Source: Paenibacillus pinihumi DSM 23905 = JCM 16419 (GTDB lineage Bacteria > Bacillota > Bacilli > Paenibacillales > Paenibacillaceae). Taken from it: a DNA stretch of 64,000 bases. Where the stretch lies: positions 310,001-374,000 of the forward strand of contig NZ_AULX01000006.1 of the NCBI RefSeq assembly GCF_000422505.1. Direction: 5' to 3'. The notes under the pieces were generated by a model. It was not told the origin of the DNA. It searched no databases and saw only the letters and a program-made list of their open reading frames with translations. This document shows positions 8,805-15,468 of this stretch, piece after piece. Position 1 is the first letter of the stretch. Every line of letters starts with the position of its first letter. The position numbers were made by a program, and so were the translations under genes.

Positions 8805-9101
8805 ATGGACTTTATATTTCTAATAGCTGTGGCAGGTTGCGCCGCACTTATTTTGCTGATTATTGCCCACTTCATGTACCAGCGTTCCCCGGATAAGCCG
8901 GTGCTGCTTTTTCTCCCCTCGGGAGTTGCTCTGCTGCTTTGCGCTGTAACGTTCATTATCAGCATGAACACAGGCGGTTTCCGCGGTCTTGGATACGGGA
9001 TTCTCAGCGCGGCTGCAGGGGCCGGCAGCATAATCGGCGTCATCGGAATTGCACTGCTTGCCTACATCGGCAATCAAAAGCGGCGCAAGGATGCTCCTTG
9101 A
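8805..9101 (+). CDS. Small integral membrane protein, possibly YesK-like
   Basis: The 98-residue protein has three predicted membrane helices: FIFLIAVAGCAALILLIIA, VLLFLPSGVALLLCAVTFII and the glycine-rich SAAAGAGSIIGVIGIALLAYI. ATG at 8805 is chosen because AGAAGG sits 8 nt upstream; an in-frame GTG at 8796 overlaps that site. The glycine-rich third helix (GLGYGILSAAAGAGSIIG) recalls the YesK-like family from memory only. It has its own promoter and terminator. Function unknown. Confidence 0.65.
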   Translation: MDFIFLIAVAGCAALILLIIAHFMYQRSPDKPVLLFLPSGVALLLCAVTFIISMNTGGFRGLGYGILSAAAGAGSIIGVIGIALLAYIGNQKRRKDAP

Positions 9102-9126
9102 TTTCCCGTTCCCTACTGCCGCTATT

Positions 9127-9162
9127 AAAAAACACCCCGATATCGATATCAGGGTGTTTTTT
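9127..9162. terminator. Bidirectional terminator
   Basis: AAAAAACACCC (9127-9137) pairs with GGGTGTTTTTT (9152-9162) around a GATATCGATATC loop. T-runs on both strands allow it to end both the 8805-9101 gene and the cas5 gene reading toward it. Confidence 0.85.
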
Positions 9163-9187
9163 GTATCCAAGACTCTCATAAGACACA

Positions 9188-9859
9188 TTATGATTTCAAA
9201 TTCTTCTGATGTAAATCCGGTACCGCGATCATTCCTTTCTTCATCGCTCCCCGGAAGTACAAAGGCTTCATATTCTGCTTAAAATCCAGATCCCACAGCA
9301 TCCATCCCAGGTCCCGGTCGGGCTGCTCCTTATAATAAGACACCGGGGCAACATCCTGGTCCTCAAGCAGGGTATAAAAGGCCGGGAACTCTCTGCTCCC
9401 GAGATACGGATGGTAAAAGCACTGACGCTTGCGGGCACGCCGCAGAAAAATATTATAGTGCTTCTCCGGATGATCCTGCTCTCCCGCACGCTCCGTCATG
9501 TCAAAATGCGCATGAATGACATACTTCACATCCCGCAGCAGCAGGCTCTCCTGATCACTCTGCTCCTCCGTGAGCACCGGAGACAATAGAGGACGCTTGG
9601 CGCTCATCGGCTCTCTAATGCCGGATACCGCTACCGCCTGATCCATCTCTATTCGTGAAACTCTCTCCAGCCGGATTTCATTGATAACATCAATCCGATC
9701 CACAATCCAACGGATCGCCGGCTTCCAATGAATCGATTCCAATACTCCCCTCGCAGCAGAAGGAGTCATTACATCATAGCTTACCCGTTGATCCTTATAA
9801 TCCGGACGGGCAAAGCAAGCATAGCTTCCCCAAACCAGAAGCCGGATTCCGTACCCCAT
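9188..9859 (-). CDS. cas5: Orphan type I-C CRISPR-associated protein Cas5 (Cas5d/Cas5c)
   Basis: Starting at ATG 9859 (GGGGAGGAG 8 nt upstream) the product is 223 residues. It opens MGYGIRLLVWGSYACFARPD, the RAMP-fold start of Cas5d, and continues with RVSYDVMTPSAARGVLESI, HWKPAIRWIVDRI and EKHYNIFLRRARKR. In type I-C systems Cas5d cuts pre-crRNA; the KH pair needed in the Bacillus halodurans enzyme (recalled as K116/H117) corresponds to K133-H134 here, while its Y46 position is H44. No cas3, cas8c, cas7, cas1, cas2 or repeat array lies in this window: the gene ends at a terminator and is preceded by a divergent regulator. A domesticated or relic gene is possible. Confidence 0.85.
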   Translation of the reverse strand: MGYGIRLLVWGSYACFARPDYKDQRVSYDVMTPSAARGVLESIHWKPAIRWIVDRIDVINEIRLERVSRIEMDQAVAVSGIREPMSAKRPLLSPVLTEEQSDQESLLLRDVKYVIHAHFDMTERAGEQDHPEKHYNIFLRRARKRQCFYHPYLGSREFPAFYTLLEDQDVAPVSYYKEQPDRDLGWMLWDLDFKQNMKPLYFRGAMKKGMIAVPDLHQKNLKS

Positions 9860-10162
9860 TATTTCTCCTCCCCTAAATATAAAGCCGTAAAGCGTTAATG
9901 GTACCTTACCTCCCCCTTCCAGTTTTGGAATATACTCTTTTAGTATACTCGGTATAGGTCTATATGTGTAGTATGATTTTACTAGACTAAATCGTTTTGC
10001 AATGTCATTTGTCGCATATGTCTGTAAGCGCCTCCACTCTGCCTGTATGCCCCTTCTCTGCCGTTCCTCCCCCATTCCAGCCCGGTATCTCTGTACAAAA
10101 CTTCCAAAGTCTCACATAATGGTAGTTAATTATTCCAGTGCTACACGACAAAGGAGATTATC
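9860..10162. other. Intergenic region, cas5 / response regulator
   Basis: This 303-bp region is AT-rich near cas5. On the minus strand it holds short repeated GTATA blocks around 9930-9965 (including the palindrome AGTATACT) and an unused GGGGGAGG at about 9912. The cas5 reading frame stays open through it to 10075, but the residues do not look like Cas5 or Cas3, so I treat it as non-coding. The regulator's ribosome site (AAAGGAGA) is at its right end. Confidence 0.4.
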
Positions 10163-10870
10163 ATGCAAGCCCATATATTGCTCGTAGAAGATGATACGGA
10201 AATCAGCGAGATGGTCCGGCGCTATCTGGTCAAGGAAGGCTTCACGATTACCGCCGCCTATGACGGAGCTGAGGCCGCCGCCCTGTTTGCCTCCGGTTGT
10301 TACGACCTGATTCTGCTGGATATGATGCTTCCTAAGCTGAATGGAATGGAGTTTCTCAAGCAGGTGCGCGAGACGAGCGTTATCCCGGTACTTATTTTAT
10401 CGGCGAAGGACGGTGAAGCAGACAAGGCGCTTGGCCTTGGCTTCGGAGCGGATGACTATATTGCCAAGCCCTTCTCCATGATCGAACTGACAGCCAGAAT
10501 CAGGGCTGCGCTCCGCCGTGCCACCAGCTATTCCCGTCCGGAGCCTCCTGCTGCTCCATCTGACATCATCCGGGTTCATGAGCTGGAGATGAAACTCTCC
10601 AATTTCACGGTGACCCGCCGGGGAGAGGCTATTAAGCTGACCGCCAAAGAGTTTCATATTCTGAAGCTGTTCGTCACAAGCCCTGGCCGGGTATATACAA
10701 AAGCGCAAATCTATCAGTCAGTATGGAGCGATGCTTATTACGGGGACGAGAACGTCATTAATGTACATATGCGGCGGCTCCGGGAGAAGATCGAGGATGA
10801 TCCATCCGTTCCCCGCTATATCCTTACACTATGGGGCATCGGCTACAAGCTGGGCGAATTCCAGTCATGA
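10163..10870 (+). CDS. OmpR/PhoB-family response regulator
   Basis: The 235-residue protein has a receiver domain with acidic residues VEDD near the start, phospho-acceptor D53 (LILLDMMLPKLNGMEF), S80 and K102 (DDYIAKPF), followed by a winged-helix DNA-binding domain (LTAKEFHILKLFVTSPGRVY ... NVINVHMRRLREKIEDD). Its stop overlaps the kinase start (ATGA), so the two are translationally coupled. The BcrAB-like transporter immediately downstream is its most likely target. The start ATG at 10163 follows AAAGGAGA. Confidence 0.93.
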   Translation: MQAHILLVEDDTEISEMVRRYLVKEGFTITAAYDGAEAAALFASGCYDLILLDMMLPKLNGMEFLKQVRETSVIPVLILSAKDGEADKALGLGFGADDYIAKPFSMIELTARIRAALRRATSYSRPEPPAAPSDIIRVHELEMKLSNFTVTRRGEAIKLTAKEFHILKLFVTSPGRVYTKAQIYQSVWSDAYYGDENVINVHMRRLREKIEDDPSVPRYILTLWGIGYKLGEFQS

Positions 10871-11820
10871 CAGCTTTGCTAATAACGGTTGTCATCGTCC
10901 TGCTTTCCTTTAATGGGTATCAATATATGTCGTCGCGTAAATTGCGGTCCGATATCCGCTATATCTCGGACAAGCTGGAACAGATCACCGGAGACAGCCA
11001 TCGCGGAGAGAAGCTGCTGATGATGACGGACGAGCCGATTCTGCGTGAGCTGCTCCGTGCTGTGAATCACCTGCTTGAAGCCAATCAGGAAGCAACAGCG
11101 GGATATGCCAAGACGGAGATGTCGATGAAACGGATGCTCTCTAATATCTCCCATGACTTAAAAACTCCGCTGACCGTCGTCGTCGGCTATATTGAGACAC
11201 TGCATCATACGCCGGACATGCCGCCGGAAGAACGCCGCTACATGCTGGACAAGGTGAACCGCAAGGCACTGGAGGTGCTGTCACTTATCAACAAATTCTT
11301 CGATCTGGCCGTTCTGGAGTCCGCAGACAAGAATCTTCCCTTATCACGTATTGCGTTGAATGAGTTGTGCAGGCAGAGCATTCTGGAGTTCTATGAGACA
11401 TTAAGCGCACAACAATTCGAGGTGAGGATCGATATCCCGGATACACCCCTTTATGCCTTTGCCAATGAGGAAGCTCTGAAGCGGATTTTGAACAATCTGC
11501 TCTCCAATGCCATCCGTTACGGACGGGACGGACGAATGCTGGGACTGGCTCTTCGGGCCGACAAAGATTCGGTATATATCGATGTGACAGACAAAGGCAA
11601 AGGTATTGCCGAGAAGGATCAGAATCAGGTGTTTGAGCGCATGTATACGCTGGAAGATTCACGGAATAAATCCTATCAGGGCAGCGGCCTCGGCCTTACA
11701 ATTACGAAGCGGCTGGCCGATAAGCTGCAAGGGAGCATTCAACTGCGCAGCAGACCGTTCGAAGAGACCGTTTTTACGGTCAAGCTTCACCGAATGATTG
11801 AAGGGAAAAGAGCAGAGTAA
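10867..11820 (+). CDS. Sensor histidine kinase
   Basis: From ATG 10867 the protein is 317 residues: a single N-terminal membrane helix (ALLITVVIVLLSFNGYQYM), a short linker with no extracellular domain, a dimerisation helix with H96 (LSNISHDLKTPLT), then an ATPase domain with N-box LNNLLSNAIRYG, DKGKGIAEKD and GSGLGLTITKRLA. A kinase with almost no sensor domain usually relies on a partner; the neighbouring ABC transporter may fill that role, as in peptide-antibiotic resistance modules. The ATG overlaps the regulator stop, so this is chosen over the longer frame starting at 10831. Confidence 0.92.
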   Translation: MTALLITVVIVLLSFNGYQYMSSRKLRSDIRYISDKLEQITGDSHRGEKLLMMTDEPILRELLRAVNHLLEANQEATAGYAKTEMSMKRMLSNISHDLKTPLTVVVGYIETLHHTPDMPPEERRYMLDKVNRKALEVLSLINKFFDLAVLESADKNLPLSRIALNELCRQSILEFYETLSAQQFEVRIDIPDTPLYAFANEEALKRILNNLLSNAIRYGRDGRMLGLALRADKDSVYIDVTDKGKGIAEKDQNQVFERMYTLEDSRNKSYQGSGLGLTITKRLADKLQGSIQLRSRPFEETVFTVKLHRMIEGKRAE

Positions 11821-11824
11821 GAAT

Positions 11825-11881
11825 TTCTTAAGAATTGAGTAATAGAAAAGAAAATCCCCTCCGCTATGATGGACGTATAAT
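11825..11881 (+). promoter_or_regulatory. Candidate regulated promoter of the ABC transporter genes
   Basis: A perfect 10-bp palindrome TTCTTAAGAA (11825-11834) lies just after the kinase stop, and TATAAT at 11876-11881 lies 24 bp before the ATPase start. No good -35 is seen at the right distance, as expected for an activator-dependent promoter. The local response regulator is the obvious candidate, by inference. Confidence 0.45.
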
Positions 11882-11904
11882 CAAAATCGAAAGGGGCTGC
11901 GGAG

Positions 11905-12825
11905 ATGCACTTATTGCAGACATCCAGACTGACCAAATCTGTTCGTGGCAGGGAGATTGTTTCCGGCATCAATATGCAAGTCAAAACAGGAGAAATTTAC
12001 GGGATTCTGGGACCAAACGGGGCCGGCAAAACGACGCTGATGCGCATGTTCACCACACTCGTCAAACCGACAAGCGGGGAAATTGAAATTTTCGGACAGA
12101 ACCTCGCCTCAGCGCCCTATGACATACTGAAACGGATGAGCAGTATCATTGAGTTTCCGGTTTTCTATGACAAGCTGACCGCAATCGATAATCTGGAGCT
12201 TCACTGTGAATATATGGGCTTCTATAATAAGAAAGCCATTCATGAATCGCTTGAGCTCGTTCAGCTTGCAGATGTGGATACAAAACCGGTGAGGGAATTT
12301 TCATTGGGTATGAAGCAGCGGCTCGGTATCGCACGGGCCATTACGACACGGCCGGAGCTGCTCATTCTGGATGAGCCGATCAACGGGCTCGATCCTGTAG
12401 GCATTCGCGAGATGCGTAATTTATTTTACCGGTTGAGCAAGGAGTACGGCATGACGCTCATCATCTCCAGCCACATTCTGGGCGAAATGGAGCAAATCGC
12501 TGATACAATCTGTGTAGTGGATAAAGGGAAACAGATTCGGGAAGTTGCCATGGATGAAATTCGCGGCATGGATACCGAATATATCGAAATTCAGACATCC
12601 GACCGGCTCAAGGCAGTCTTTGTACTGGAGCATCACCTGAAGCTGCCGAATTTCAAGCTCTATGGAGAGTCAATGATCCGCATTTATGACCTTGAAATAC
12701 CGCAATCCGAGCTGTCCAGGCAACTCATTATGCATGATGTGCCGATTGAATCCATTAACCGGAAAAAACAGTCGCTTGAGGAATACTTTATGCAGTTGAT
12801 CGGGGGTAGCGGCCTCCATGCTTAA
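11905..12825 (+). CDS. ABC transporter ATP-binding protein, BcrA-like
   Basis: The 306-residue ATPase has Walker A GPNGAGKTT (residues 36-44), the ABC signature SLGMKQ (133-138) and Walker B LLILDEP (152-158), with a C-terminal extension typical of the bacitracin/lantibiotic (BcrA) branch (SSHILGEMEQIADTICVV). It pairs with the ABC-2-type permease whose start overlaps its end by 8 bp. Together with the upstream two-component system this looks like an inducible antimicrobial-peptide resistance or export module. The actual peptide cannot be read from sequence. Confidence 0.9.
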   Translation: MHLLQTSRLTKSVRGREIVSGINMQVKTGEIYGILGPNGAGKTTLMRMFTTLVKPTSGEIEIFGQNLASAPYDILKRMSSIIEFPVFYDKLTAIDNLELHCEYMGFYNKKAIHESLELVQLADVDTKPVREFSLGMKQRLGIARAITTRPELLILDEPINGLDPVGIREMRNLFYRLSKEYGMTLIISSHILGEMEQIADTICVVDKGKQIREVAMDEIRGMDTEYIEIQTSDRLKAVFVLEHHLKLPNFKLYGESMIRIYDLEIPQSELSRQLIMHDVPIESINRKKQSLEEYFMQLIGGSGLHA

Positions 12826-13531
12826 TCTGATCAGACTGGAATTCAGAAAATACAGGCTGGCCCGCATGCTCGTCAGATCGCTCATCGTCACGCTTGTTCT
12901 TACTGCGCTGTTCGCATTTTTTTATTTTGACCATTTCCTGTTCGAAAACGGAATTGAAGGTGATGGTACGACTCTCTTTAATACATATACAGAAGCATTT
13001 TCTATTATTGGAACCCTTGTCAATATTGCCTATATTGTCTTAGGTGCTACACTCATATCCCGGCTCATCATTAGCGAATTCCGGAACAAGACCATCTATT
13101 TGATGTTTACCTATCCGGTCAGCCGCCGGAAAATTATCGCCGCCAAGCTTATTATTGTTGCCGCATGGATATTCATCGGGTCTATGGTGAGCGGTGGTCT
13201 GATCGGGGGGCTAATGCTGATTTCGGAGATGTACGTTAAGGTCATACCGGAGCCGCTGTCTGCTGCAATTATCATTCGAGGTTTCTCGATGCTTATTGCA
13301 GGATCCGTCTGTTCAGCCGGCATCGGCATGATCCCGCTCTATTTCGGCATGCGCAAGCACTCTGCGACCGCCACCATTCTGTCCGCAGTTATTGTAGCCT
13401 GCCTGCTGAACCAGAATACGCATGGTTTCAGTTTGAACCAGTTCATTGTCATTCCTCTGCTGACTGCGATTGCAGGAATAATCGTAGTGATCATTACCAT
13501 TCGCAATATTAATACGGTGGACATTAACTAG
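12818..13531 (+). CDS. ABC-2-type permease, BcrB-like
   Basis: The 237-residue protein has about six membrane helices, starting with LNLIRLEFRKYRLARMLVRS, which is typical of ABC-2 permeases of the lantibiotic-immunity group. The motif RLIISEFRNKTIYLMFTYPVSRR is also typical. It overlaps the ATPase gene by 8 bp. No further transporter gene follows, so the exporter is likely a dimer of each subunit. Confidence 0.85.
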   Translation: MLNLIRLEFRKYRLARMLVRSLIVTLVLTALFAFFYFDHFLFENGIEGDGTTLFNTYTEAFSIIGTLVNIAYIVLGATLISRLIISEFRNKTIYLMFTYPVSRRKIIAAKLIIVAAWIFIGSMVSGGLIGGLMLISEMYVKVIPEPLSAAIIIRGFSMLIAGSVCSAGIGMIPLYFGMRKHSATATILSAVIVACLLNQNTHGFSLNQFIVIPLLTAIAGIIVVIITIRNINTVDIN

Positions 13532-13622
13532 GACATCATCTTTCTCCCGTCCCCTTGATTAGCAAATAAACGTCCCCGAAACGTCCCCAACATCGAATAA
13601 GCTTCAAGAAAGGAGTACGGGT

Positions 13623-13856
13623 ATGTTCCTGAAAAAACAGACGGTTGTACGCAACGGAAAGATTTATCATTATTACCGGGTCGTCGCGGCCTACACGGAT
13701 GAACACGGCCGGAGAAAGCACCGGCTGGTCAAGCATATCGGGGTACTGACGGTCGAGGAAGCGGAGCGGATGAGACTGGAGCTGCGGGAACAATCAAATG
13801 AAAAGGAGCACTTTCCCGGGTGCTCCTTTTCTGATTCGGTATGGTGCACAATTTGA
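13623..13856 (+). CDS. Small protein resembling a transposase N-terminus
   Basis: The 77-residue frame has a good ribosome site (AAAGGAGTACGG) and begins FLKKQTVVRNGKIYHYYRVV, then KHRLVKHIGVLTVEEAERM. This pattern resembles the N-terminal segment of IS1634/IS4-like transposases and small stand-alone proteins derived from them. Its last 18 or so residues are encoded by the terminator hairpin at 13801-13830, so the natural C-terminus may have been lost. It may be a decayed element or a genuine small gene. Confidence 0.4.
   Translation: MFLKKQTVVRNGKIYHYYRVVAAYTDEHGRRKHRLVKHIGVLTVEEAERMRLELREQSNEKEHFPGCSFSDSVWCTI
13801..13830. terminator. Terminator hairpin downstream of pyrH paralogue
   Basis: AAAAGGAGCA (13801-13810) pairs with TGCTCCTTTT (13821-13830) around CTTTCCCGGG. 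The T-run on the minus strand fits termination of the pyrH-like gene 75 bp away; on the plus strand it also has TTTT and would end the 13623 frame. Confidence 0.75.
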
Positions 13857-13904
13857 TTGCATACGCTGGCCGCTGTACCATATAGGCGAACAATTTCGGA
13901 TGAA

Positions 13905-14648
13905 TTATTCCAATACAAGCGCAGAATCGCCGCTAATGTATGTCCCGTTATTTTTCCCCTCGCAAATTTCTCTCATCGTTCCCGGCTTGTCAAAATTGAA
14001 TACATGCATCGGCAAATGATAGTCTCTGGCAAGAATGAAGGCCGACTGGTCCATGACCTTCAAATTATGCTGGATCACATCATTGTAATGGAGGGACTTG
14101 TATTTACGGGCTGTCTTGTCATACTTCGGGTCTGCACTCAGAACACCGTCTACCCCCTGTTTGGCAACAAGCAGGGCATCGCAGCCAACCTCAATTGCTC
14201 TCTGCACCGAAGGGTAGTCTGTTGTGACATAGGGCTGCCCGTTCCCGCCTGCGAAGATGACAATGTAGCCCTTTTCCAGGTGGTGAACAGCTCTTAGGCG
14301 GATATACGGCTCGGCGACAGAGGCAATAGGCAGAGCTGTCATGACACGCACTTCTTTGTCCGTTTTCGCTTTGAGAACACCACGCAGCATCAGGCTGTTG
14401 ACGACTGTAGCCAGCGTCCCGATATTGTCCGCCTCAGCCCGCTCGATGCCCCAATGCTCCGCCATATTCCCGCGGAAGATATTGCCGCCGCCTATCACAA
14501 GGGATACTTCTACACCAAGACTGACCACGGACATAATTTCATTGGCGATATGATCCAGACTCTCCGGCTCGAAGCCAAATTCCGTTTGACCGGCTACTGC
14601 ACCGCCGCTTAGTTTAATGAGCACCCTCTTGTACCTGTTCATTTCCAT
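13905..14648 (-). CDS. pyrH: UMP kinase (PyrH-type), stand-alone paralogue
   Basis: The 247-residue amino-acid-kinase-fold enzyme phosphorylates UMP to UDP. Family motifs are VLIKLSGGAVAG at the N-terminus, VIGGGNIFRG, TLATVVNSLMLRG, FAGGNGQPYVTTDYPSVQRA and GVDGVLSADPKYD. The usual pyrH has KLSGEALAG and VVGGGNIWRG and lies between tsf and frr; this copy has neither those neighbours nor those exact motifs. It is probably a second, divergent copy. The N-terminal MEMN start follows a GGAGGTGC site. Confidence 0.85.
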   Translation of the reverse strand: MEMNRYKRVLIKLSGGAVAGQTEFGFEPESLDHIANEIMSVVSLGVEVSLVIGGGNIFRGNMAEHWGIERAEADNIGTLATVVNSLMLRGVLKAKTDKEVRVMTALPIASVAEPYIRLRAVHHLEKGYIVIFAGGNGQPYVTTDYPSVQRAIEVGCDALLVAKQGVDGVLSADPKYDKTARKYKSLHYNDVIQHNLKVMDQSAFILARDYHLPMHVFNFDKPGTMREICEGKNNGTYISGDSALVLE

Positions 14649-14775
14649 GCACCTCCGAGTGAAGCGTAAACGGCTGCCGCAGCTTTGAACCTGTGATCAT
14701 TCATGCAGCAGTGTTTCGCACAAAAAAAGACAATATCCGACAGGCAACGTCCTACATTTCGTCTGTAAAATAAAA

Positions 14776-14806
14776 AAACACTAAAGCAATAAATGCTTTA
14801 GTGTTT
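14776..14806 (-). terminator. Terminator or attenuator in the pyrH leader
   Basis: AAACACTAAAGCA (14776-14788) pairs perfectly with TGCTTTAGTGTTT (14794-14806); the minus-strand product is followed by a run of T. It lies upstream of the pyrH paralogue on the same strand, so it either ends a small transcript or attenuates pyrH. Confidence 0.75.
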
Positions 14807-14843
14807 GAACGGAATGGAAATATGAAAGATCAACACAGCCGGA

Positions 14844-14903
14844 TCATTGCAGTCCCACGGTTTTCTCCTCATACTCCCACCCCGCTTCATTCATTTTTTT
14901 CAT
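14844..14903 (-). CDS. Possible 19-residue small ORF
   Basis: ATG at 14903 opens a frame reading MKKMNEAGWEYEEKTVGLQ and ends 38 bp before the terminator at 14806-14776. An AAGGAT at 12 nt is a weak ribosome site. It is in the same frame as the 8-residue ORF at 14919-14945, separated by two stops. Either a short leader peptide or chance. Confidence 0.25.
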   Translation of the reverse strand: MKKMNEAGWEYEEKTVGLQ

Positions 14904-14918
14904 CAATTTATTTTATCC

Positions 14919-14945
14919 TTAGCCCGGGTAAAAATCAACTGTCAT
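14919..14945 (-). CDS. Possible 8-residue leader peptide
   Basis: ATG at 14945 is preceded by a strong GGGAGG (14956-14951) at 5 nt and encodes MTVDFYPG before a TAA. A strong ribosome site with such a short frame, ahead of a hairpin with a T-run (14806-14776), fits a leader peptide of an attenuator. Not proven. Confidence 0.3.
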   Translation of the reverse strand: MTVDFYPG

Positions 14946-15109
14946 AATTGCCTCCCGCAATCGATACAAATAGATCATAGCAGCCCGGATCAGGGCTGAA
15001 GGGGTGCATGAAGCTTGTCCAGGACCGGATTTGCTGCTCCGGTGCTCCTGACAATGCCGTTACATGTTGAATCCCAGTACTATTTCGTTAAAAAGGAGAT
15101 TATGAATCT

Positions 15110-15466
15110 ATGACAGAAACCAACCAGCCGGAATGGATCCAATATTACATTCTAAATCGTGACCTGAATCTGTCCCCCGGCACAACTGCTGTTCAGGTCG
15201 CTCATGCTGCAACTACATTGGCGCTGCATTATTTGCTGAACGGCAAGGAGCAAGAAGCATTTCGTTCCTGGCTCGAAACCGGTCAGCGCAAAACCGTCTT
15301 GACAGGCTCCGAGCAGCAGGTGCTCCAGCTTGCCGAGCGCGGCTACCTGTCTGTCCGCGACGGACAGCTAAGCCGGGGAGAAGAAGCGCCATTGACAATC
15401 GTTGCCTTGCCGCCTATGAACCGGGATGATGCCGCTCCTCTGCTCGAAGGCCTGAGAGAGCTGTAG
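15110..15466 (+). CDS. PTH2-type peptidyl-tRNA hydrolase
   Basis: The 118-residue protein matches the PTH2 fold of archaea and eukaryotes rather than the usual bacterial Pth: YYILNRDLNLSPGTTAVQVAHAA at the N-terminus, then GQRKTVLTGSEQQVLQLAE and PLTIVALPPM. PTH2 enzymes release peptides from peptidyl-tRNA. Bacterial members are usually accessory to Pth. The ATG at 15110 follows AAAAAGGAG by about 12 nt. It is convergent with copA, with only 2 bp between stops. Confidence 0.8.
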   Translation: MTETNQPEWIQYYILNRDLNLSPGTTAVQVAHAATTLALHYLLNGKEQEAFRSWLETGQRKTVLTGSEQQVLQLAERGYLSVRDGQLSRGEEAPLTIVALPPMNRDDAAPLLEGLREL

Positions 15467-15468
15467 AA

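Noticed and set aside
9860-10075. 72-codon N-terminal extension of Cas5
   Set aside because: The extension contains AT-rich promoter-like sequence; a strong ribosome site and the conserved Cas5 start lie at 9859.
9100-10200. CRISPR array near cas5
   Set aside because: No regularly spaced direct repeats of 28-37 bp were seen on either side of the gene.
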